Origin: a virus
DNA length: 64,000 nt
Virus record (IMG/VR): IMGVR_UViG_3300043570_000998
Location: 1 to 64,000 of that record
Reading direction: 5' to 3' (one strand)
Positions 1 to 6,480 of the stretch are shown here, in pieces. The notes beneath the pieces are model-generated. The model ran no database searches and was not told the origin of the DNA. It worked only from the letters and a program-made list of their open reading frames with translations. Both the position numbers and the translations under genes were made by a program. Every line of letters starts with the position of its first letter. Position 1 is the stretch's first letter.

Positions 1-201
1 GGTATTTATATTGGCAATGGCAAAGTTATTGACGCACTAAATCCTACTTATGATACTCAAATACGCAGTCTATCTTGGTTAAAAAGATCTGTTGGTCCAG
101 CAGTATTTGTTAGAGTTATTGAACCAGACAGAGATTTTAATCCAGATAAAATAACTCAAGAAATTATAGATGGCACTATTGAATTAGATTTCACTCGCTA
201 G
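1..201 (+). CDS. NlpC/P60-like peptidase, C-terminal fragment
   Basis: The frame is open from the first base and ends with TAG at 199-201, leaving 66 residues of a protein whose start lies outside the window. The fragment begins GIYIGNGKVIDAL and continues with IRSLSWLKR. The pattern of a short strand, 'GxGKVIDA', and a later 'SL' strand is how the C-terminal half of NlpC/P60 or CHAP cysteine peptidases reads after the catalytic histidine strand. Such domains cut peptidoglycan stem peptides and in phages are found in endolysins or tail-tip lysins. The catalytic cysteine and histidine are not in the window, so the family call rests on a short piece. It is followed by a hairpin and a new promoter, so it is probably the last gene of its transcript. 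Confidence 0.5.
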   Translation, partial: GIYIGNGKVIDALNPTYDTQIRSLSWLKRSVGPAVFVRVIEPDRDFNPDKITQEIIDGTIELDFTR

Positions 202-203
202 TC

Positions 204-212
204 TGTTATAAT
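204..212 (+). promoter_or_regulatory. Extended -10 promoter, TGTTATAAT
   Basis: TGT at 204-206 precedes a perfect TATAAT at 207-212, directly after the stop codon of the peptidase fragment. Six bases later, at 219, lies an ATG. This spacing is the same as at several other genes in the window. No clear -35 box is seen. Confidence 0.55.
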
Positions 213-218
213 TAAACA

Positions 219-260
219 ATGGCTGGCACTCAGGCTCGTCTCTCATACCCACCATCCTGA
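219..260 (+). other. Possible leaderless 13-codon mini-ORF
   Basis: ATG at 219 opens a 13-codon reading frame (MAGTQARLSYPPS) ending in TGA at 258-260. It sits six bases after a perfect TATAAT, so a transcript would start close to its first base. The frame overlaps almost all of the hairpin at 225-265. It could be a leader peptide, or a chance frame inside a short non-coding transcript. Confidence 0.25.
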
Positions 261-265
261 GTGTC
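225..265 (+). terminator. Hairpin between peptidase gene and fibre cluster
   Basis: GGCACTCAGG at 225-234 pairs with CCTGAGTGTC at 256-265 (10 bp, one G-U pair) around a 21-base loop. The downstream bases AGTCTTTAATT contain only a short T run, so it would be a weak intrinsic terminator. It may instead be a structured element of the short transcript that starts near 219. Confidence 0.4.
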
Positions 266-277
266 AGTCTTTAATTA

Positions 278-286
278 TGTTATAAT
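278..286 (+). promoter_or_regulatory. Extended -10 promoter, leaderless type, for the 293 gene
   Basis: TGT at 278-280 followed by TATAAT at 281-286. Six bases separate the box from the ATG at 293 and there is no Shine-Dalgarno sequence, so transcription should begin at or next to the start codon. Confidence 0.65.
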
Positions 287-292
287 AAATGT

Positions 293-664
293 ATGGCACT
301 TCAAGAATTCTTTGGCTCTGACCCTGCTCGTATTACCTGGAAAATTGTCCGTGGTGATACGTCAGCTATTACAGTTTCATTTCTACAAGATAATGAAACC
401 ACAGCATACACAACTACTGGTTGGGACTTTGTAGCAATTGCATACAACCCAAAAACAGACACAGAGTACGAGCTTGAAACATCTATGGCATCTAACGTAT
501 TGACTATTACCGCCCCATCAGATATCACTGTTGAGTGGGGTAGCACATACGGATCAATCGTAGCAGAGTTATTATTCGACCTACAGGTAGATACTGGTAC
601 AGAAATCTGGACTCCTATCGTTGGAACTATTAGTGTAGTTGGAGATGTTGGGGGTAGCCTCTAA
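293..664 (+). CDS. Tail/baseplate beta-sandwich protein (LtfC- or BppU-like), copy 1
   Basis: A 123-residue protein with the motif 'W-(K)IVRGDTSA' near residues 16-24, alternating hydrophobic strands, and a late 'TEIWTPIVGTISVV' segment. The same order (WTVVRGDTAA, then TRIWTVCQGSMIVI) occurs in the 2200-2604 protein, so the two are paralogues. 'VRGDT' near the N-terminus with an all-beta body is seen in LtfC-like and BppU-like domains, which join receptor-binding proteins to the tail tip. The ATG at 293 is chosen because it lies six bases after TATAAT and the frame has no ribosome-binding site. The stop overlaps the next small gene (TAATG). The family name is inference from motif order; a structural role in the tail is more secure. 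Confidence 0.6.
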   Translation: MALQEFFGSDPARITWKIVRGDTSAITVSFLQDNETTAYTTTGWDFVAIAYNPKTDTEYELETSMASNVLTITAPSDITVEWGSTYGSIVAELLFDLQVDTGTEIWTPIVGTISVVGDVGGSL

Positions 665-777
665 TGGCAGTAGTTAAAATTGTAGATTCTAAGTCTTCAT
701 TACCCCCAGTAATTGAAGTAACCGTTGGCGGTATACCAACTATTTATAAAAACAAAACTACCTCTTTAGTTTTCTGA
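664..777 (+). CDS. Small 37-residue protein coupled to the 293 gene
   Basis: ATG at 664 overlaps the TAA of the preceding gene by one base (TAATG), a layout for translational coupling, and the frame ends with TGA at 775-777. The product starts MAVVKIVDSK and ends with TTSLVF. It is rich in beta-branched residues and has no membrane segment or cysteine. The second LtfC-like gene (2200-2604) is followed in the same overlapping way by a 102-residue protein, which suggests that each beta-sandwich gene has a small partner. I do not recognise a family. Length and position are the main reasons to accept it as real. Confidence 0.55.
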   Translation: MAVVKIVDSKSSLPPVIEVTVGGIPTIYKNKTTSLVF

Positions 778-783
778 TATAAT
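775..783 (+). promoter_or_regulatory. Extended -10 promoter, leaderless type, for the 790 gene
   Basis: TGA at 775-777 (the stop of the preceding gene) is also the TGn of TGATATAAT, with TATAAT at 778-783. Six bases later is the ATG at 790. No Shine-Dalgarno is present. Confidence 0.7.
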
Positions 784-789
784 TAATCT

Positions 790-1176
790 ATGGCAACATA
801 CTTATCTTCTAATATTACCGCTACCGTTCCAGCATTAACAGATGATGCAAACGTTGTTGCGGCATTTCAAGACTATCACGCCAGCATAGCTGACGATATT
901 GATAGCAGAGCTAGTAAGACTAGTCCATCTATTACTGGAACTATAACAGCTTCTGGAATCATTACAGCAAACGCTGGAACTATTACCGCAAGCACAGTTA
1001 CTCTTGTTGGTCAGGCAAACGCTGCTATTGCTGCTGGCAGATACATTGCTGGAACTGGTACTGCAAATGTATTAGCAAATACTTCTAGTGCGGTAAGAGT
1101 ATTTATTTCACAGGCAAATCCAAATGGCTGTACAACAGCACTAACAACAGGGGATCTCTGGATTAGTTGGACCTAA
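790..1176 (+). CDS. Small tail-fibre protein with WISW C-terminus
   Basis: 128 residues. The N-terminal 40 residues are mildly helical (ANVVAAFQDYHASIADDIDSR), followed by a Thr/Ala/Ile-rich repeat-like stretch (TGTITASGIITANAGTITAS) typical of fibre shafts. The end, TTGDLWISWT, matches the end of the much larger 4745-6472 fibre protein (AAGDVWISW), so both share a terminal module. The start has a leaderless promoter and no ribosome-binding site. The gene ends one base before the ATG of the next gene, so the two are probably co-translated. Role as receptor-binding or fibre-tip protein is inferred from composition and neighbours. Confidence 0.6.
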   Translation: MATYLSSNITATVPALTDDANVVAAFQDYHASIADDIDSRASKTSPSITGTITASGIITANAGTITASTVTLVGQANAAIAAGRYIAGTGTANVLANTSSAVRVFISQANPNGCTTALTTGDLWISWT

Positions 1177-1177
1177 T

Positions 1178-2179
1178 ATGTCAAAAAATAATGTAACACT
1201 TGGCGATGGACTAACGGATATTGGATATAGTTATTCATTAAGCACTACTACTGGAACAGACTTTACTTCCTTGTGGAATACCCCATTAACATATTTAAGT
1301 GGTGGCTATACAAGTTCTGGAACAGTAGCCTCAACAGCAAGACCAGGAATAGTTTCTAATCTTCAATTAAGGCTTGGTGGAACTTATGGTGGATATTCTG
1401 GAACAAATGATGGTTCATTACAAATGTCAACAGAACAAGATGGGGCTGGAGGAATAACCCTTACATATGGATCATACGCTCAAACTGGAACAACAAAAAC
1501 TTTTAGTTCTGGAACAATTGATTATCCAATAGATACTTCAAGAGATTATTATTATGGGGCAGATTCTGGATCAAACGATGGAAACTTTCTTTTTGCAAGG
1601 GCTGTTAGTGCTGGAGACACATACAGGGACGGTGTGGCTATTGCATCATCAGAAATGTCTGGTCAATTAACATATGAAACAATTCCGTCTAAACCAGTAA
1701 GTATTTCTGCAAGCAACGTTCTTCAAACTACACTAACACTAGATTGGACAGCACCACTTGATGATGGTGTTCAAAACCCTTCTGGATACTCTGCTGCAAA
1801 TATTAAAGGCTACAGAATCGCATACAAAGCAAACGCATCACCAACCTGGGTTGTTTATACGGCAAACACTGGAACATCAGCCTTAACAGGATCAATAACA
1901 GGATTGTCAGTAAATACTAAGTATGACTTTCAAGTTTCTGCACTTAATAGCATAACTGATAGACACGCAGCATTTTATTCTGTTGCATACGCAGATATTG
2001 CAGCAGCTGTTGGAGAAAGAAGTGATATTCTTACTGTTACAACTCTTGCGTCTGCCCCAAAACTTTGGAATGGAACAGCTTGGACTGCAACAACTCTAAG
2101 AGTTTGGAATGGATCATCTTTTAGTAATGCAGACATTAAAGTATGGAATGGTTCAGCTTGGACTCCACTAATTCTATAA
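1178..2179 (+). CDS. Tail-fibre protein with fibronectin III domain and W-N-G repeats
   Basis: 333 residues. Residues 1-160 are Gly/Ser/Thr-rich beta sequence without a family match. Residues of about 170-290 form a fibronectin type III domain: KPVSISAS start, LTLDWTAP with the core tryptophan, IKGYRIAYKA, then the LSVNTKYDFQVSALN strand. The C-terminus carries three W-N-G repeats (LWNGTAWT, VWNGSSFS, VWNGSAWTP), a pattern common at receptor-binding tips. The 6481-8433 protein has the same fibronectin domain, including the ALNxxTDRH sequence. The gene starts one base after the preceding stop with no ribosome-binding site of its own, so it likely depends on reinitiation. A role in binding a surface glycan or protein is inferred. 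Confidence 0.7.
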   Translation: MSKNNVTLGDGLTDIGYSYSLSTTTGTDFTSLWNTPLTYLSGGYTSSGTVASTARPGIVSNLQLRLGGTYGGYSGTNDGSLQMSTEQDGAGGITLTYGSYAQTGTTKTFSSGTIDYPIDTSRDYYYGADSGSNDGNFLFARAVSAGDTYRDGVAIASSEMSGQLTYETIPSKPVSISASNVLQTTLTLDWTAPLDDGVQNPSGYSAANIKGYRIAYKANASPTWVVYTANTGTSALTGSITGLSVNTKYDFQVSALNSITDRHAAFYSVAYADIAAAVGERSDILTVTTLASAPKLWNGTAWTATTLRVWNGSSFSNADIKVWNGSAWTPLIL

Positions 2180-2181
2180 TG

Positions 2182-2190
2182 TGATATAAT
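2182..2190 (+). promoter_or_regulatory. Extended -10 promoter, leaderless type, for the 2200 gene
   Basis: TGATATAAT with TATAAT at 2185-2190. Nine bases separate it from the ATG at 2200, all A/T-rich with no Shine-Dalgarno. A second TATAAT at 2175-2180 overlaps the end of the preceding gene. Confidence 0.65.
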
Positions 2191-2199
2191 TTAATTACT

Positions 2200-2604
2200 A
2201 TGGCAACACGTAAAAATTATCCTGTTGGAAATGTTCCACCACTTGTAACGTGGACAGTTGTCCGTGGGGATACCGCAGCATTTCGTGTTTATGTAACGGA
2301 CGATACAAAGACTGCACTCAATGTTACATCTTGGACTAAATCAATGCAGATTAAACGTCCAACTGTAGAGCAAACAGTTCCAGAAATGACAGATGCTGCA
2401 ACACTTATTACAACCGTCACACCTGCTGCAGTTGCAGGAGATGGCACTGGAGAGTTTACAGTAAAGCTAACTTCTACACAGACCAACCTTTTAGAAACAG
2501 GTGATCTTTTTGATATTGAAATCAAAGACGCAACCAGAATTTGGACAGTCTGCCAGGGCAGTATGATCGTAATTGAGGATATTACTAATTCAGGAATGAG
2601 CTAA
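2200..2604 (+). CDS. Tail/baseplate beta-sandwich protein (LtfC- or BppU-like), copy 2
   Basis: 134 residues, paralogous to the 293-664 product. Shared features in order are WTVVRGDTAAFRVYV at about residues 18-32, a central strand pair, a FDIEIKDATRIW segment near residue 110 and a closing QGSMIVIEDI strand. This family fold is associated with connection of fibres to the tail end. It overlaps the next gene by TAATG, again like copy 1. The presence of two diverged copies with separate promoters and separate partner genes suggests two distinct adsorption appendages, or a duplicated attachment cassette. The name is inferred; no search was possible. Confidence 0.6.
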   Translation: MATRKNYPVGNVPPLVTWTVVRGDTAAFRVYVTDDTKTALNVTSWTKSMQIKRPTVEQTVPEMTDAATLITTVTPAAVAGDGTGEFTVKLTSTQTNLLETGDLFDIEIKDATRIWTVCQGSMIVIEDITNSGMS

Positions 2605-2912
2605 TGGCTAAAGCAGTTATTAGTGACATTAAGCCTGGCTACCTTGGTTCCGTAGCACAAACCTCATATTCAAACACTTCTGTAACAGGCGAAGCACACT
2701 CTGCAAAGATTACAGATATTATTCACGATGCAAAAGTTACATCTACAAGTTATCCACTTACTACAGTTCGTGATATTGTCTATACAGCAAAAGCTATTGA
2801 CGTTATTCCTTTTTACGTAAGATTTACAGACATTGGAATTGCAGGGTATGGACCAGGAAATCCAGCACCTATCGGTATTGCTATTATCGGTGTAAGTAAC
2901 TACATTTTATAA
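2604..2912 (+). CDS. Partner protein of the second LtfC-like gene, unknown
   Basis: 102 residues; ATG overlaps the previous stop codon by one base. The sequence is rich in Ser, Thr, Ile and Val and shows imperfect internal repetition: AKITDIIHDAKVTS, then TTVRDIVYTAKAIDVI. This suggests a small repetitive beta-structure such as a fibre shaft or adaptor. There is no signal peptide, cysteine or membrane segment. I recognise no named family. Its position matches that of the 37-residue gene at 664-777, so it may be the full-length form of that partner. Confidence 0.55.
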   Translation: MAKAVISDIKPGYLGSVAQTSYSNTSVTGEAHSAKITDIIHDAKVTSTSYPLTTVRDIVYTAKAIDVIPFYVRFTDIGIAGYGPGNPAPIGIAIIGVSNYIL

Positions 2913-2921
2913 AAAGATTAA

Positions 2922-2930
2922 TGATATAAT
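2922..2930 (+). promoter_or_regulatory. Extended -10 promoter, leaderless type, for the 2940 gene
   Basis: TGATATAAT with TATAAT at 2925-2930, nine bases before ATG at 2940. The intervening TAATGTATT contains no Shine-Dalgarno. Confidence 0.65.
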
Positions 2931-2939
2931 TAATGTATT

Positions 2940-3386
2940 ATGGTTAGAGCTACCCTCTCAGAAATTAAAGCTAAGTTTGAAACTGGTGACGTACCTACAG
3001 GTGCTGACTATGCACAACTTATCGATACACTTGCTGCACAAGCAACTGAGCTTGGGACACTTGGTAACAATGAAGAAACAATTTCTGGAATTGAGAATGC
3101 AACAACAGTAGATAGTTTTCCAGCAACTAGTTGGAGAATGATCAAATACCTAGTTTCTATTTCTAAAATTACAGGTGGTGCAAATAAGTTTTTTGCAACC
3201 GAATTAACAATTCTTATTGACGGAACAAATGTTAGCGTTAGTCAATATGGAACAATAGACAATGATGGGGATATTGGAACCGTTAGCGTCTCTCAGGTAG
3301 GAGCAAACGTAACTCTTGTAGTTACCCCAAATCCTGCCGTAACGCCAATCACTGTGCGGTACGCTCGTATGGGATTAAAGGCATAA
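2940..3386 (+). CDS. Tail-fibre/structural protein with conserved C-terminal beta-domain
   Basis: 148 residues. The first 35 residues (LSEIKAKFETGDVPTGADYAQLIDTL) resemble the N-terminal attachment motif of many phage fibre proteins, 'I-x-x-F-x-TG-x-x-PT-x-x-x-F-x-x-LI-D'. Residues of about 55-148 resemble the C-terminal domain of the next protein: WRMIKYLVSISK then a long pair of strands and a final Y-x-R-x-x-L. Domains of this pattern, in which a 'KY-V-x-I' strand is followed by an 'E-L/V-x-I/V' strand, are frequent in structural proteins of cyanophages and pelagiphages. The gene is the last of the leaderless fibre genes before 3402. Confidence 0.55.
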   Translation: MVRATLSEIKAKFETGDVPTGADYAQLIDTLAAQATELGTLGNNEETISGIENATTVDSFPATSWRMIKYLVSISKITGGANKFFATELTILIDGTNVSVSQYGTIDNDGDIGTVSVSQVGANVTLVVTPNPAVTPITVRYARMGLKA

Positions 3387-3401
3387 TAAGGAGATAATAA
3401 A

Positions 3402-4691
3402 ATGGCAACAGTCAATAAAAACTTTAGAGTCAAGAATGGCTTAACTGTTGAAGGTAACGTAACCATTACAGGTACTAACGGAACCATCAATAGCTCAAAC
3501 ATTCTTACCGAAGCTACCGTAGCATATCCAAGCATTCCTAACGTGTTTGGAACAATTAGTGCTAACGGAACATCAGTCGTTGCAGATACCAGCACTGATA
3601 CACTTACACTCACACCAAGTACTGGAATTACAATTGAGGCTAATGCAACAAGCGATACCATTACAATTACAAACTCAGATCCTGGTTCAGCACAAAATAT
3701 CTTTAAAACAATTAGTGCAAATGGTACATCAATTGCTGCTGATTCTAATACTGATACTTTAACTATTACGCCAAGCACTGGTATTACAATTACTGGAGAT
3801 GCAGGTACTGATACAGTAACAATTACTAACTCTGGTGTAACAGGTCTTACTGGAACTGCAAATGAGGTTGAAGTTTCTGGGTCTACTGGTTCAGTAACAA
3901 TTGGTCTTCCTAATGACGTAACAATTGGTAACAACCTTACCGTTACAGGAAACTTAACAGTTAGTGGTACAACTACAACCCTTAATACAGATACCCTTGC
4001 TGTAGAAGACAACATCGTTGTTCTTAATAGCAACATTACTGGAACACCAGCTCTTGACGCTGGCATTGAAGTTGAGCGTGGAGATTACACCAATGCAAAG
4101 ATCTACTGGAATGAGACAGACAATGCCTGGTATGTTTCAACACCTGGAGATAGTGCAGGTGCTGCAACTAACGCTGCAATTGCAACTGGTGGAAGCACCA
4201 ATCTATTTAATACTATTTCAGATGGTTCAAATACAGCTACCCCAGATTCAGCAACGGATACTTTAACATTTGCTGCTGGAACTGGTCTAACAGTAGCGGT
4301 AAATGGTACAACAGATACAGTCACATACGGACTTGACGCAAGTGCAACTGCTTCAGTTTTGTCTGTAACACTTCCAAACTCTAAAATTGAGGACGGTACA
4401 GTTACAGCAGCTGGAACAAGTGTAAATATTGATACCTTTACACTAGCCACTTACAAGTCAGCTAAGTATGTTGTTCAAATGACAAACGCTGGTGGCGATG
4501 CACACCTTGTTGAAGTTCTTGTCACAGCAGTTACAACAAATGCATATGTTGTTGAATATGCAGAACTTATCACAAATGCCTCACTTGGTGATGTTACTGC
4601 AGACAGTGACGGAACAACCGTTACAGTTTCTGTCGGTAGCACAGCATCTGGAGTTGTTGTAAAACACTCAGTGACATACATCGAAGCCTAA
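3402..4691 (+). CDS. Tail-fibre protein with TISANGTS repeats
   Basis: 429 residues. The start MATVNKNFRVKNGLTV is the classic opening of T4-like and cyanophage fibre proteins and is repeated almost exactly in the next gene. Three copies of a roughly 45-residue repeat follow (near residues 46-90, 98-142 and 265-310), each running from 'xFxTIS-x-NGTS' through 'DTLTxTPSTGIT' to 'DTVTIT'. Between them is a segment NLTVSGTTTTLNTDTLAV and VVLNSNITG, common in marine phage fibres. The C-terminal ~85 residues form the same beta-domain as the 2940 gene. GGAGATAATAAA in front of the ATG gives a ribosome-binding site. The protein is expected to form a trimeric beta-rich fibre. Confidence 0.75.
   Translation: MATVNKNFRVKNGLTVEGNVTITGTNGTINSSNILTEATVAYPSIPNVFGTISANGTSVVADTSTDTLTLTPSTGITIEANATSDTITITNSDPGSAQNIFKTISANGTSIAADSNTDTLTITPSTGITITGDAGTDTVTITNSGVTGLTGTANEVEVSGSTGSVTIGLPNDVTIGNNLTVTGNLTVSGTTTTLNTDTLAVEDNIVVLNSNITGTPALDAGIEVERGDYTNAKIYWNETDNAWYVSTPGDSAGAATNAAIATGGSTNLFNTISDGSNTATPDSATDTLTFAAGTGLTVAVNGTTDTVTYGLDASATASVLSVTLPNSKIEDGTVTAAGTSVNIDTFTLATYKSAKYVVQMTNAGGDAHLVEVLVTAVTTNAYVVEYAELITNASLGDVTADSDGTTVTVSVGSTASGVVVKHSVTYIEA
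3540..3831 (+). repeat. Two tandem copies of the TISANGTS fibre repeat
   Basis: Two in-frame copies, about 3540-3675 and 3694-3831, encode VFGTISANGTSVVAD..DTLTLTPSTGIT and IFKTISANGTSIAAD..DTLTITPSTGIT. A weaker third copy lies at about 4198-4330. A fourth is in the next gene, at about 4960-5095. The DNA copies differ at many third positions, so the repeat is old or under protein-level selection. Confidence 0.7.
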
Positions 4692-4717
4692 TTAGTTAGT
4701 CGTCGGGTATCATTATC

Positions 4718-4726
4718 TGGTATAAT
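4718..4726 (+). promoter_or_regulatory. Extended -10 promoter with ribosome-binding site, for the 4745 gene
   Basis: TGGTATAAT with TATAAT at 4721-4726, followed by AAGGTGATG at 4732-4740. The TTG at 4745 lies in the right place for this ribosome-binding site. The leader would be only about ten bases long. Confidence 0.6.
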
Positions 4727-4744
4727 TTACTAAGGTGATGATAC

Positions 4745-6472
4745 TTGACTACTATTAATAAAGACTTTAGGATCAAAAATGGTCTGATAGTCGATGGTGC
4801 TAACGCTACTGTAAATGGTAGTAGCGTTCTTACTACCGCATCTTCTATAGATGCTCTTAACGATGTAACGATTACAACACCAAGCTCTGGGCAAGTTCTT
4901 AAATGGAACGGTACTGCCTGGATTAATGATACTGATGCTACTGGTGCTGGCGGAGGAGGAAATGTATTTGAAACCATTTCTGCAAACGGTACTTCAGTAG
5001 TTGCTGATTCTTCTACAGATACCCTCACAATTACTCCTGGTAGTGGAATGTCAATTGTTGGCAATGCAACATCAGACACAGTAACATTCTCAGTTGATTA
5101 TGCTGAAAAAATTTATTACTTAGTTCGTAACAACACTGGCTCAACAATTCCCAAGGGAACACTAGTATCAGCTTCAGGTGCGGAACCAAGTGGTCGCATT
5201 GACGTAGCACCACATTCAACTACTGGAACACAAGACTCTGAACTTCGTGTAATGGGAATGGCAACAGCAAACATTTCTAATGGTGTGAATGGTGAAGTTA
5301 TTAGTTTTGGAACTCTTGTTGGAATAGACACAAGAGGAGATACTGCCAGTGCTATCGCTGTTGGTGACGAAACTTGGGCAGAGGGGGATATTCTTTATGC
5401 ACACCCCACCGTTGCAGGAAAACTAACTAATGTTCGTCCACAGCACGACCTTGCAGTTGCATTTATTACTGTTAGACACGCATCAACTGGACAGATTGCT
5501 GTACGTATTATTCCAGGAAATCACCACCTTGAGTGGTTACACGACGTAGCGATTGACGGTACGCCAGCAGACAACGAACTTTTAGCTTATAACTCTGCAT
5601 CTAGTCTTTGGATTAATCAAACAGCTGAAGAAGCAGGGGTAGCTAATCTTTCAGGTGCTACATTTACTGGCAATGTTGCTGGTACTAATATAAGCGTAAC
5701 TGGTAATGTTAATGCCACAACTGTTAATGCAACTACCCTGGTCGGAAACACAAACGCTTCTACAATAACAACAGGAACTATTCCATCTGGAATCCTTGGA
5801 AATTCAACGGTATATGTTGGAACAACAGCCGTAGCACTTAATAGAACTACTGCATCACAAACACTAACAGGCGTATCCATTGATGGTAATGCTGGAACAG
5901 TTACTAATGGTGTTTATACAACAACCACATCTTTGCCAAATGTTACCTCTGTAAATAGCACGACTATTCCCAATGCCGCAACTCTTTTAACTACATCAAA
6001 TATTGGTGGATCTGTTCAAGCGTATGACGCTGATCTCACTTCAATTGCTGGTCTTACAAATAGTGCAGGGTATTTATACAATGATGGAACTGGTACATTT
6101 ACATATAATAGTCTTGGAACAAATGTTGCAACATTCCTTGGAACGCCAAACTCTTTAAATTTACTTAATACCGTAACTGATGAAACAGGGTCAGGATTAT
6201 TGGTTTTTGCAACAAGTCCAGTTTTAACTACTCCAAATATTGGGGCAGCAGTTGGAACATCTCTAACTATAAGCGGAACAATTAACGCAAATACAATTAC
6301 TGTTGCACAACAAAAGAATGCAGCCGTTGTCTCTGGGTATAACAGTGCTTCTGGTTCATTTGCCCACGCAAGCAAAGTGATTATGTCTGCTAACGCTACA
6401 GCATCTGCAGCACCAACGCTAAGACCTGATGGAACATCTCTTGCTGCAGGAGATGTTTGGATTAGTTGGTAG
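4745..6472 (+). CDS. Large tail-fibre protein, TTG start
   Basis: 575 residues. The TTG start at 4745 is supported by AAGGTGATG upstream and because the product then begins TTINKDFRIKNGLIVDG, collinear with the 3402 protein. Order of parts: N-terminal attachment motif; one TISANGTS repeat at about residues 72-115; a domain from about 118 to 265 beginning YYLVRNNTGSTIPKGTLV and containing WAEGDILYAHPTVAGKLT, which is widespread in marine phage fibres; a Thr/Asn-rich shaft with TTVNATTLVGNTN; and a C-terminus ending AAGDVWISW, shared with the 790 gene. It probably forms a trimeric side or tip fibre. Confidence 0.75.
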   Translation: MTTINKDFRIKNGLIVDGANATVNGSSVLTTASSIDALNDVTITTPSSGQVLKWNGTAWINDTDATGAGGGGNVFETISANGTSVVADSSTDTLTITPGSGMSIVGNATSDTVTFSVDYAEKIYYLVRNNTGSTIPKGTLVSASGAEPSGRIDVAPHSTTGTQDSELRVMGMATANISNGVNGEVISFGTLVGIDTRGDTASAIAVGDETWAEGDILYAHPTVAGKLTNVRPQHDLAVAFITVRHASTGQIAVRIIPGNHHLEWLHDVAIDGTPADNELLAYNSASSLWINQTAEEAGVANLSGATFTGNVAGTNISVTGNVNATTVNATTLVGNTNASTITTGTIPSGILGNSTVYVGTTAVALNRTTASQTLTGVSIDGNAGTVTNGVYTTTTSLPNVTSVNSTTIPNAATLLTTSNIGGSVQAYDADLTSIAGLTNSAGYLYNDGTGTFTYNSLGTNVATFLGTPNSLNLLNTVTDETGSGLLVFATSPVLTTPNIGAAVGTSLTISGTINANTITVAQQKNAAVVSGYNSASGSFAHASKVIMSANATASAAPTLRPDGTSLAAGDVWISW

Positions 6473-6480
6473 GAGTTTAA

